Part shown: positions 34,853-42,711 of the stretch, piece by piece
Position numbering within the stretch: position 1 is the first letter of the stretch
How the letters are laid out: every line of letters begins with the position of its first letter
Assembly: GCF_002077945.1 (NCBI RefSeq)
Contig: NZ_LVYD01000001.1
Coordinates: 434,001 to 498,000, forward strand
Length of the DNA stretch: 64,000 nucleotides
Direction of reading: 5' to 3'
Source of the DNA: Niastella vici
GTDB taxonomy: Bacteria > Bacteroidota > Bacteroidia > Chitinophagales > Chitinophagaceae
The notes under the pieces: model-generated
Databases searched by the model: none
What the model was told of the DNA's origin: nothing
Seen by the model: only the letters and a program-made list of their open reading frames with translations
Made by a program: the position numbers and the translations under genes

Positions 34853-37800
34853 ATGAAGAGTCCCTTTCGTAAACTGGTAAGAATTGCTGTAGTGCTGCTT
34901 GCTGCCGTGCTTTTACTCAATTTCTTCGGTTATTACATGATTCATCTGTCGAGCAAACAGAATGAAAAAATGGTAAAACTGGTGAGTATCAGCGGGCAAC
35001 AACAAACACTCGGCCAGCTTATTACGAAGGATGTTATGCTGCTAACCAAGGGCAGCCTGCCCGAGCCTGAGAAACTGTTGATCAGGGAACAATTGCACGG
35101 CGCCACCGACAGCTTCATTACCGGCAACCAGCTCCTGCGCGATAAAATAAAGATCGTAAAAGACGAACCGGTTACTACCGACCTGCTCGAAATTACCCGC
35201 GACCTCACCAATGCACAAACCCATTTTAAAGGAATTGTTGCCGTAGCACAGGAAGTATACCTGGCCGATAGCCAGTTACTGGCCATCAACGGCGCCCTGT
35301 ACAAACAACAGATCTTATACAGCGAAAGAAAGTTCTTTCCATTGATGAATGGGGTGGTACAACGCTACACCGAAGTGGTAACTGATAGAATTGAAGAATC
35401 TTCCACCATCAATACCAGTAAATTCATTTCACTGATCGTTGCCCTCATTTGTCTTATTTTCCTGGTAATTGATCCGTTGCTGCGCAGCAATAAAAAGAAT
35501 TATGAAGAACTGCAAACGGCCCGCAATGCCCTGCTGCGCGAAAAGCAATACCTGTCATCTATCCTCAATTCCCAAACAAACTATGTAATCCGTATAGACC
35601 GCAACGGCAATTACACCTACGCCAACCCGCAGTTTTTAAAAACTTTCGGGTACAACGAAAAAGATCTGTTTGGTATTCCCTTTTATACAACCATTCATCC
35701 CAAATACCTGCACCGCTGCGAGGAAGTGGCCAATCAATGCTGGTTAAACCCGGGCACTGTATATAAACTGCTGATCAGAAAAACGATCAAAAACACCGGC
35801 GATTTCCAGTGGACCGATTGGGAATTCATTGCCCTGCAAAATGAAGACGGCCTTTCTGAAATTCAGGGCATTGGCGTAAACGTAACAGAAAAAGTAATTG
35901 CCGAGCAGGCCCTGCAAAACAGCGAACAGAAATTCCGCCTGCTGGCCGAGCATGCCGAAGACATTATTTCGGTTAGCAGCCCCGATGGTATTTTTCAATA
36001 CGTATCGCCTTCCGTAGAAAAAGCGCTTGGTTATTTGCGCGAGGAAATGGAAGGCCGTTCCATCCTTGAATTTGTGCATCCCGAAGATGAGCAGGCGTTC
36101 AAACTGCATAAGAACCATACTGTCATCAGCCGCATCGATAATCTCACTCTTCGTTACCGCATCAGAACAAAACGAAATGAATACATCTGGCTCGAAAGCA
36201 TTCTGAAACCGGTGAAGGAAAACAACCAGGTGGTAAAGATCATTACCACCTCGCGTAATATTACCGAACAAAAGAAAGCCGAGGTAGAACGAGAACAGCT
36301 GCTCGCCGAAGTAAAACAATCGGAAGAACTGCTGCGCACCATCATTAACAGTACCCCCGACTGGATCTTTATAAAAGACCCCGGCCACCGGTTCCTGCTT
36401 ATAAACCAGGCCTGCGCCGATTCATTGCGCAGAACACCCAAGGAAATCATTGGTAAAGACGATCTGGAAGTTGGCTTCCCGGCCGAATACGTTACCGGCG
36501 ATCCTACACGCGGTATTCGCGGCTTTTGGGCCGATGACGATGAAGTAGTGAAAACGGGTAAGATCATGTACATACCCGAAGAACCGAATTATGCCAATGG
36601 CCAGCAGAATACCATGAGTACGGTAAAAGTACCGCTCAAGGATGCAGATGGCAGTGTATGGGGCGTATTGGGTTTTGTACATAACATTACACCGCTGAAA
36701 AAAGTAGAAGAAAACCTGCGGCGGAAAGACCAGTTACTGCAGGCAGTAGCCGAAGCAACCCATTTGCTTATCAGTAATAACAACCTCGACCAGGCCATTG
36801 GCGAAGCCATTCAGCTGCTGGGCATGAAAATGCAGGTCGACAACCTCAATGTGTACAAAAATGAATACGTGCTGGCCGAAGATAAATGGTATACCAGCAG
36901 GCTCTGGCAATGGGAAAGTGCAACCGATGAACTCACTTATCGCACCCCCGATTTTCAGAACCGGGTAGTGGATGTTAGGTCCCCGCTTTTTCAAACCCTT
37001 ATAAAAGAAGAGATCTTCTGCAGCCACGTAAGGAATATACACGACAAAGAACTACGGGCATATTATGATGAACGGGGCGTTAAAACCGCCGCGGTGCTGC
37101 CCGTGTTCACCATGCATTACTTCTGGGGTTTTGTTGCCTTCAGCGACAACACCCAGGAGCGCGACTGGACCATCACCGAGTTCAGCATTCTGCAATCATT
37201 TGCCGCCACCCTTGCCGCCGCCATTGAGCGTAAACAAATGGAGCAGGAACTGGTGCAGGCAAAAGATATGGCCGAATCGGCCAACCAGGCCAAAAGTGAG
37301 TTTATGGCCAACATGAGCCATGAATTGCGTACACCCATGAATGGTATCATCGGTTTTACCGACCTGGTGCTTACCACTTCATTGCAACATTCGCAGCGCG
37401 ATTACCTCGAAAATGTAAAGAAATCGGCCTACGGCCTGCTCGATATTATCAACGATATTCTCGACTTTTCAAAACTGGAAGCAGGCAAACTGCAGATCGA
37501 CAATACGGCTTTCAGAATTGATGAGCTGGTTGAAGAAACGATTGATATGTTAACAGTGAAGGCGTTTGAGAAAAAGCTTGAAATGGTTTGTCATATTGAC
37601 CCGCTGTTGCCTTCCCGCGTAAGCGGCGACCCCGTTCGCATACGCCAGATCTTTGTGAACCTGCTGGGCAACGCCATTAAATTCACCCAGAAGGGCGAGA
37701 TCTTTGTATCGCTGAAAAAGGCTGGTAACATGTACACGAAAGAAGGCAAAAAGTGTATTGATATCGACTTATCGGTGCGGGATACGGGTATTGGCATTCC

Positions 37801-38842
37801 CAAGGAAAAACTGTTGAAGATATTCGACAGTTTTACGCAGGCCGATTCCTCAACAACGCGTAAATATGGTGGAACCGGTTTAGGGCTCACCATTTCAAAA
37901 AGCCTCGCCGAGTTAATGGATGGCAACTTAAATGTGGAAAGTGAAGCCGGCCGCGGCAGTACGTTTACGCTGCGCATACCGCTCGAGATCGTGAATAGCG
38001 AACCGCAAATAACAGGCGCTTATCGCCCGCCATTAAAAAAAGTGCTGGTCATCGACGACAATGCCAGTAACCGCTGGCTGATGCAGGAAATTTTCCGCTA
38101 TTTCAGCATTCCCTGCGAAACGGCCAGTAGCGGACGCGAAGCATTAACAATATTACAACGCATTCAAAAGAAAGGCGAACCACTCGATCTTATACTCACC
38201 GATCACCATATGCCCGAAATGGATGGAATGAAACTGGTGCAGGAGATCAGGAAATCGGCAAAGGAATATACGCAACCGGTGATCATGATGCTTTCCTCGC
38301 TCGAGAAGAACATGTTCCAGCGGCAGGCAGAAAAACTGGGCATTCATAGTTTTCTGTCGAAGCCGGTAAAACTATATGAGCTGTATGCCATGCTTTCAGC
38401 GATGTTCACTACCGGGCAACAACAGCCGGAAAAGATCAGCCACATACCGGTCATTGAAAAAATTGCCGATGCGGCTACCATTATGGTAGTGGAAGATGAA
38501 CCCATTAACATGTTGTTGATCACCGAAGTATTGGGCAAAATGGGATTTGCTGTCATCAAAGCCACCAATGGTAAACAGGCGCTTGAATTACTGCAGCAAC
38601 AAGATCCCCAGCTGATATTTATGGATGTGAATATGCCCGAAATGGACGGCTTTACCACTACCCGCCTTATTCGCCAGTTGCCCGGGCCTTACAGCCTCAT
38701 CCCCGTAATTGCACTTACCGCCGACGCCATGCAGGGCGACAAGGAAAAATGTATTGAGGCCGGCATGAACGACTATATTTCAAAACCCTTCAAGCTCGAA
38801 GAAATTGAATCGGTGCTGAAAAAGAGGATGTTATTGGTGTAA
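34853..38842 (+). CDS. Hybrid sensor histidine kinase with PilJ-type sensor, three PAS, GAF and two receiver domains
   Basis: A 1329-residue membrane signalling protein. Order: TM1 (about 9-30), periplasmic type-IV-pili/PilJ-like helical sensor (VSISGQQQTLGQLITKD), TM2 (about 193-210), PAS at about 235-345, 355-470 and 490-620, GAF about 640-800, HisKA with His823 (NMSHELRTPMNGIIGF), HATPase (FVNLLGNAIKF, DTGIGIP, GGTGLGL), then two receivers with Asp1117 (LTDHHMPEMDG) and Asp1258 (FMDVNMPEMDG). No HPt domain is present, so a separate HPt or partner regulator is needed. No output gene adjoins. Signal sensed is unknown. Confidence 0.93.
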   Translation: MKSPFRKLVRIAVVLLAAVLLLNFFGYYMIHLSSKQNEKMVKLVSISGQQQTLGQLITKDVMLLTKGSLPEPEKLLIREQLHGATDSFITGNQLLRDKIKIVKDEPVTTDLLEITRDLTNAQTHFKGIVAVAQEVYLADSQLLAINGALYKQQILYSERKFFPLMNGVVQRYTEVVTDRIEESSTINTSKFISLIVALICLIFLVIDPLLRSNKKNYEELQTARNALLREKQYLSSILNSQTNYVIRIDRNGNYTYANPQFLKTFGYNEKDLFGIPFYTTIHPKYLHRCEEVANQCWLNPGTVYKLLIRKTIKNTGDFQWTDWEFIALQNEDGLSEIQGIGVNVTEKVIAEQALQNSEQKFRLLAEHAEDIISVSSPDGIFQYVSPSVEKALGYLREEMEGRSILEFVHPEDEQAFKLHKNHTVISRIDNLTLRYRIRTKRNEYIWLESILKPVKENNQVVKIITTSRNITEQKKAEVEREQLLAEVKQSEELLRTIINSTPDWIFIKDPGHRFLLINQACADSLRRTPKEIIGKDDLEVGFPAEYVTGDPTRGIRGFWADDDEVVKTGKIMYIPEEPNYANGQQNTMSTVKVPLKDADGSVWGVLGFVHNITPLKKVEENLRRKDQLLQAVAEATHLLISNNNLDQAIGEAIQLLGMKMQVDNLNVYKNEYVLAEDKWYTSRLWQWESATDELTYRTPDFQNRVVDVRSPLFQTLIKEEIFCSHVRNIHDKELRAYYDERGVKTAAVLPVFTMHYFWGFVAFSDNTQERDWTITEFSILQSFAATLAAAIERKQMEQELVQAKDMAESANQAKSEFMANMSHELRTPMNGIIGFTDLVLTTSLQHSQRDYLENVKKSAYGLLDIINDILDFSKLEAGKLQIDNTAFRIDELVEETIDMLTVKAFEKKLEMVCHIDPLLPSRVSGDPVRIRQIFVNLLGNAIKFTQKGEIFVSLKKAGNMYTKEGKKCIDIDLSVRDTGIGIPKEKLLKIFDSFTQADSSTTRKYGGTGLGLTISKSLAELMDGNLNVESEAGRGSTFTLRIPLEIVNSEPQITGAYRPPLKKVLVIDDNASNRWLMQEIFRYFSIPCETASSGREALTILQRIQKKGEPLDLILTDHHMPEMDGMKLVQEIRKSAKEYTQPVIMMLSSLEKNMFQRQAEKLGIHSFLSKPVKLYELYAMLSAMFTTGQQQPEKISHIPVIEKIADAATIMVVEDEPINMLLITEVLGKMGFAVIKATNGKQALELLQQQDPQLIFMDVNMPEMDGFTTTRLIRQLPGPYSLIPVIALTADAMQGDKEKCIEAGMNDYISKPFKLEEIESVLKKRMLLV

Positions 38843-38936
38843 CACGAATTTCCCTGCTAAATTTTAACATCTGCCCTGTAATTATCTTACAACTTCTGCG
38901 ACCCATTATTTGTCTTATTAGCATTAAACTCAGGAA

Positions 38937-39233
38937 ATGAACAAACAGCAAACTTCAACCTCTTTGGTATTTTGTGTACTGATGGACCTCATCGGTTATG
39001 CAACTTACGCCATTCCCGGTGTCGGTGAATTTGGCGATATCATTTGGGCGCCTGTTTCTGCGCTCATTTTCTATAAAACCTTCGGTGGCTGGAAAGGCGC
39101 TTTTGGCGGATTGTTCAACTTTATTGAAGAAATATTGCCGGGCACCGATTTCATTCCCAGCTTCACTATTATGTGGTTTATTCAAAGAATGAAAAAGCCA
39201 CAGCCACAAACCATTAAGATCACCGGCCGCTAA
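38937..39233 (+). CDS. Small conserved membrane protein
   Basis: A 98-residue protein with two or three hydrophobic segments (LVFCVLMDLIGYATYAIPGVGEFGDIIWAPVSALIFY, then FGGLFNFIEEILPGTDF). The pattern DxxGYxxYxxPxxGExxDxxWAP..FG is shared by unnamed Bacteroidota proteins. Function unknown. It stands alone 94 nt after the hybrid kinase. Confidence 0.75.
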   Translation: MNKQQTSTSLVFCVLMDLIGYATYAIPGVGEFGDIIWAPVSALIFYKTFGGWKGAFGGLFNFIEEILPGTDFIPSFTIMWFIQRMKKPQPQTIKITGR

Positions 39234-39242
39234 CCGGTCAAT

Positions 39243-39299
39243 AGCGTTTCAACTTCGTTCAACGCTTTACCACCGGCCCTGCGACTTCGTTCAGGGTCT
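39243..39299. repeat. Dispersed intergenic repeat, copy 2
   Basis: GCGTTTCAACTTCGTTCAAC and a second arm CCTGCGACTTCGTTCAGGGT. It pairs with copy 1 at 28961-29017 and sits in the gap between convergent genes. Confidence 0.65.
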
Positions 39300-39304
39300 T
39301 TTGG

Positions 39305-39997
39305 CTAACCCACAACAAACCGGTACCCTACCCCTTTGATGGTAATTATTTCCAGCAGATCATCTTCTTTAAGGTAGCTGCGCAATTTAGTGATGTAAAC
39401 ATCGAGGTTGCGGGAGTTAAAAAATGAATCATTGCCCCAAAGCAAATTCAAAATGTCTTTGCGGTCAATGATCTTATCGCGGTTCTCGTATAACAATTTC
39501 AGCAACTCACTTTCGCGGAACGATAATTTCCGTTCTTCATTACAAGCCGTCAGCATTTGGCGGGTTACATGAAAACTGTATTTTCCTATTTGTAATGTGT
39601 CTTTGCCATTCACCGCTTTGACTCCCTGTTCCCTGAACCGCAATGCATTTTCAATGCGCACGATCAATTCTTCCATGCTGAACGGTTTGCGGATATAATC
39701 ATTTCCACCAATCGAAAACCCTTTTACCAGATCATCGGTTTGGGTTTTGGCAGTAAGGAAGATAATGGGAACCGTGGCGTTTATTTCGCGTATTTCGCCG
39801 GCAATGGTAAAACCATCCTTATTGGGCAGCATTACATCGAGCACGCAAACATCGGGCGCCAGCTGCCTGAAAACGGCGAGCACATTGAGGCCGTCACTTT
39901 CCATTACCACCTCAAATTGCCGGCTCTCCAGGCTTTCCTTTACAATTTTGCCCAGAAACAGCTCGTCTTCAACGTACAGAATTTTGGTTTTGCTCAT
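39305..39997 (-). CDS. OmpR-family response regulator
   Basis: A 230-residue regulator with an N-terminal receiver (phospho-acceptor Asp54 in CVLDVMLPNKDGF; VEDE acidic pair; Lys in YIRKPFS) and a C-terminal winged helix (SFRESELLKLLYENRDKII..RNLDVYITKLRSYLK..IKGVGYRFVV). It overlaps the kinase gene by 4 nt (ATGA), so the two are translationally coupled. OmpR-type regulators bind head-to-tail repeats at 10-11 bp spacing; such repeats occur upstream of this operon, of the GLPGLI gene and of the barrel gene at 47428. Confidence 0.95.
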   Translation of the reverse strand: MSKTKILYVEDELFLGKIVKESLESRQFEVVMESDGLNVLAVFRQLAPDVCVLDVMLPNKDGFTIAGEIREINATVPIIFLTAKTQTDDLVKGFSIGGNDYIRKPFSMEELIVRIENALRFREQGVKAVNGKDTLQIGKYSFHVTRQMLTACNEERKLSFRESELLKLLYENRDKIIDRKDILNLLWGNDSFFNSRNLDVYITKLRSYLKEDDLLEIITIKGVGYRFVVG

Positions 39998-41436
39998 GGA
40001 GCTGCAGGAAGTTTAATAATGAATCGGCTACCAATGCCCGGCTGGCTTTCTACTTCAATAGAACCATAATGCCGCTGAATAACATACGATACATAGCTGA
40101 GTCCCAATCCATATCCTTTTACATTATGGGTATCGCCGGCCGGAACACGAAAAAATTTATCGAATATTTTTTTATGGTATTCAGGGGGGATGCCTATGCC
40201 ATTATCAGTTATACTCAACAGAATACGTTCTGTTTCATCTTTCAGCTCAAGGTGTATGGAAGGATTTTCCCTGCTATACTTCAGCGCATTATCTAGCAAA
40301 TTGAACAGCACACTGGTTATATGCAGCCTGTCGGCTTCTATTTCAAACCGATACCCATGCATTTGCACATTTACCTGGGCCCTGTATTTTTCAAATTGCA
40401 GTTTCATGGAGTTAACCACTTCTTTTACCAGCACCGCAAGGTCAATGGTTTCTTCTTTCAATTCAACCTGGTGCTTTTCGAACATCGACAATTTCAATAC
40501 TTTATCAACCAGGAACGATAACCGTTTTAATTCGTTTGATGAAATGGCCAGGTATTCTTTGGTTTTCTCCTCATCGTGCAGGGCACCAAAATTTCGTAAG
40601 GCTTCAATGGCTACGCTTACTGTCGCAATAGGCGTTTTTAGCTCATGGGTGATATTGCTGATGAAGTCGTTTTTGATTTGCGTTAATTTTCTTTGCTGCA
40701 CCAGGCTGCGTAATAAAAGGGCAAAAGAAAATACCGTAAGCCCAACCAGCACAACCGAAACCAATAGCTGGGACCACATTTTTTGCAATACAAAGGCGTT
40801 CATATTTCCCACTTCCAACCTGTATGTTACCGGGTGATTAAAGCCAATGGTAATTTCATTCTGCATTTCTTCAAATGGTGGGGGCGGAAACCCATCTTGC
40901 AAAACCGCTTTGCGGCTGGTTATATAAAAGGGCAGTGATATTCTTTCCTTTCTTAATACCTGCGCATATTTATCACTCAATTCCTTTACGCCAATACTGT
41001 CCTGCAGCGAATCTACCTTGCTCAATACCCGCACAATGCCCGGGCCGGGACCGTCCTTAAAAACATGAATTTCATTCATTGAATCTGCAGGCACGCCTTC
41101 TCGAATGAATGCTGTATTTTTCGAGGTAACAAATACCCGCACCTTTCTATCACGGGCCATCGTATCCAGTACTCTTGTTCGCATGGCATCCAGCATGCCA
41201 ACAGCGCTATAGCCGGCTACCCTGAACTTAACGTCGGTGCTAAAATTGGTATCCAGTTTTAGTTTTTCGGCGCGAATGCGTTGCAGTGCCTCGCCGAATA
41301 ATACGTTGGTGCGAAAACCGGTCTCCTGTTTTTCTTCCCTGAAATTTTTGATAAGCCAGAATACCTGGAAGGTTGCTACAGCCAAAATTGCCAGCAACAT
41401 TAAAACTACCGGTAAATATAGTCGGCGCCCATTCAT
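39994..41436 (-). CDS. Sensor histidine kinase of the two-component pair
   Basis: A 480-residue membrane kinase. TM1 lies at about residues 7-28, a periplasmic sensor of about 200 residues follows, TM2 is near 225-250 (LLVSVVLVGLTVFSFALLL), then HisKA (ISNITHELKTPIATVSVAIEAL) and HATPase (LFNLLDNALKYS, ITDNGIGIP, GYGLGLSYV). There is no HAMP domain. The layout matches Bacteroidota RprX-like kinases. The start at 41436 is chosen because a longer in-frame start at 41481 lies inside the promoter and operator. Confidence 0.93.
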   Translation of the reverse strand: MNGRRLYLPVVLMLLAILAVATFQVFWLIKNFREEKQETGFRTNVLFGEALQRIRAEKLKLDTNFSTDVKFRVAGYSAVGMLDAMRTRVLDTMARDRKVRVFVTSKNTAFIREGVPADSMNEIHVFKDGPGPGIVRVLSKVDSLQDSIGVKELSDKYAQVLRKERISLPFYITSRKAVLQDGFPPPPFEEMQNEITIGFNHPVTYRLEVGNMNAFVLQKMWSQLLVSVVLVGLTVFSFALLLRSLVQQRKLTQIKNDFISNITHELKTPIATVSVAIEALRNFGALHDEEKTKEYLAISSNELKRLSFLVDKVLKLSMFEKHQVELKEETIDLAVLVKEVVNSMKLQFEKYRAQVNVQMHGYRFEIEADRLHITSVLFNLLDNALKYSRENPSIHLELKDETERILLSITDNGIGIPPEYHKKIFDKFFRVPAGDTHNVKGYGLGLSYVSYVIQRHYGSIEVESQPGIGSRFIIKLPAAP

Positions 41437-41443
41437 AACATTA

Positions 41444-41475
41444 CAAAAGTAGCCGAATAATACCGGCCGGGCCAA
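41444..41475 (-). promoter_or_regulatory. Promoter of the two-component operon
   Basis: On the minus strand TTG (41475-41473), 21 nt, TACTTTTG (41451-41444). It ends 7 nt before the ATG at 41436. The three-repeat operator starts 6 bp beyond the -33 element. Confidence 0.65.
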
Positions 41476-41480
41476 TACCA

Positions 41481-41521
41481 TTAACCTTAATTAACATTAA
41501 ACCAAGGTGCATTAACCTGTT
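41481..41521. promoter_or_regulatory. Three-repeat operator between the kinase and GLPGLI genes
   Basis: Direct repeats TTAACCTTAA (41481-41490), TTAACATTAA (41491-41500) and TTAACCTGTT (41512-41521), spaced 10 and 21 bp, so all lie on one DNA face. The orientation points to the GLPGLI gene. The third repeat ends 17 nt before the TAGTTTTG -7 box and takes the place of -33. The same layout occurs at 47487-47527 (32 of 41 positions equal). Confidence 0.6.
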
Positions 41522-41538
41522 ACCGTTGTGAGCTGTAA

Positions 41539-41546
41539 TAGTTTTG
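41539..41546 (+). promoter_or_regulatory. Probable -7 box of the GLPGLI gene
   Basis: TAGTTTTG fits TAnnTTTG and ends 17 nt before the ATG at 41564. There is no normal -33 TTG; the third operator repeat lies at that position, which suggests an activator-dependent promoter. Confidence 0.5.
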
Positions 41547-41563
41547 AAACAAATAAAATACGT

Positions 41564-42355
41564 ATGAAAGCGATATATTTTTTGGCCGGTTTATTCATGG
41601 TAACGCCAATTCAGGCCCAGCAGCAAGCCGGACGCGCAGTATATGAATTTACCCCGCAAATGCAGATCAGGATGGCTGGTAATGGCGCCCCCGAAGGCAT
41701 GCCGCCACCGCCCCGGATCGTTATCAAAATGGAAGTACTGTTCGGAAATAACCAGATGTTGCGCCGGCAGGTAGTAGATAATACGGCCAATGATCTCCCT
41801 GGCAATGAGAACGGTATTCAGATACGCACTTTTGGCATGGGCGACGATGATATTACCTGGCTGAATTTTGCCGAAGGCCGTAAAGTTGAACAACGGGAAT
41901 TTGCCACCAAACAATACCTCATCACCGATAGTATTGGTAAAGGAAATTGGAAATTAACCGGCGAAACCAGGAATTTGCTGGGTTATACCTGCCAGCAAGC
42001 CACTACAACAAAGATTGGCAAACGCAGCATGATATCGATGGAGAATGGTAATATGAGCAGAAAAGAGATGCCCGATACAAGTAAGGTGATCGTTTGGTTT
42101 GCACCGGCTGTTCCGGTACCGGCGGGGCCAGACTATGCAGGCCAGTTACCCGGTTTGATCCTGGAGATTGATATTAACGGTAACACTACTTACAAAGCCA
42201 TAGAAGTTTCCACTAAAGGTGACATCGCCAGCATTAAAGAACCCAAAAAGGGGAAAAAAGTTACGGCAGAAGAATTTACAAAAGAACGTGAAAAAATGAT
42301 GGAAGAGATGCAGCGTAATGGAAGTGGCCGAAGAGTTATGCACATGAGCAATTAG
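41564..42355 (+). CDS. GLPGLI-family secreted protein
   Basis: A 263-residue exported protein with signal peptide MKAIYFLAGLFMVTPIQAQ. The family motif appears as GQLPGLILEIDI, preceded by TGETRNLLGYTCQQAT. GLPGLI (Porph_ging) proteins are Bacteroidota-specific, of unknown function, and often neighbour TonB-receptor-like barrels and two-component systems, as here. The mature N-terminus has a Pro-rich stretch (EGMPPPPR). It is divergent from the kinase operon and shares the operator with it. An upstream start at 41528 would add 12 residues and overlap the -7 box. Confidence 0.9.
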   Translation: MKAIYFLAGLFMVTPIQAQQQAGRAVYEFTPQMQIRMAGNGAPEGMPPPPRIVIKMEVLFGNNQMLRRQVVDNTANDLPGNENGIQIRTFGMGDDDITWLNFAEGRKVEQREFATKQYLITDSIGKGNWKLTGETRNLLGYTCQQATTTKIGKRSMISMENGNMSRKEMPDTSKVIVWFAPAVPVPAGPDYAGQLPGLILEIDINGNTTYKAIEVSTKGDIASIKEPKKGKKVTAEEFTKEREKMMEEMQRNGSGRRVMHMSN

Positions 42356-42414
42356 TTGTATGCATCGCATAATGGATAACCTTTAGAACCATTGTCAAAA
42401 TCATTAAACTTGAT

Positions 42415-42509
42415 GATGGCCGTCATAAAATATTTGAAAGATTCATTCTAATTTCAGAGTGGTTTTTCATAGGATATTGGATTAACACGGGCTGGATTTC
42501 TATCCGGCC
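42415..42509 (+). repeat. Duplicated ~95-bp element ending in a hairpin, copy 1
   Basis: The last 61 nt (from 42449) match copy 2 with four differences; the first 34-42 nt match at about 70 percent. It ends in GGCTGGAT/ATCCGGCC, a hairpin followed by TTTTTTATTTTT. The orientation suits termination of the GLPGLI message or a small RNA. Confidence 0.6.
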
Positions 42510-42520
42510 TTTTTTATTTT
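42490..42520 (+). terminator. Terminator downstream of the GLPGLI gene
   Basis: GGCTGGAT, TTCT, ATCCGGCC (one G-U pair) followed by a T-rich run. A second small hairpin (AACCCG/CGGGTT, 42524-42541) follows, with a further T-run. Confidence 0.75.
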
Positions 42521-42606
42521 TCTAACCCGGTAGTACGGGTTGTTTTTGTTGATCAACATGAAAAAAGTTAGCGCAAATCAAGAAATCGCTAAACAAGTGT
42601 TTGTGT

Positions 42607-42702
42607 GATGGTGGTCATAGATTTTATGAATTTTTGATGGTAATTTCAAAGTGGTTTTTCATAGGATATTGGATTAATACGGGGCTGGATGTCTATCCGG
42701 CC
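42607..42702 (+). repeat. Duplicated ~95-bp element ending in a hairpin, copy 2
   Basis: Second copy, same strand, 192 bp after the first. It ends in GGCTGGAT, GTCT, ATCCGGCC, then CTTCATTTTTT. The differences from copy 1 keep the hairpin intact. The 356-bp gap between 42355 and 42712 holds only these elements. Confidence 0.6.
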
Positions 42703-42711
42703 CTTCATTTT

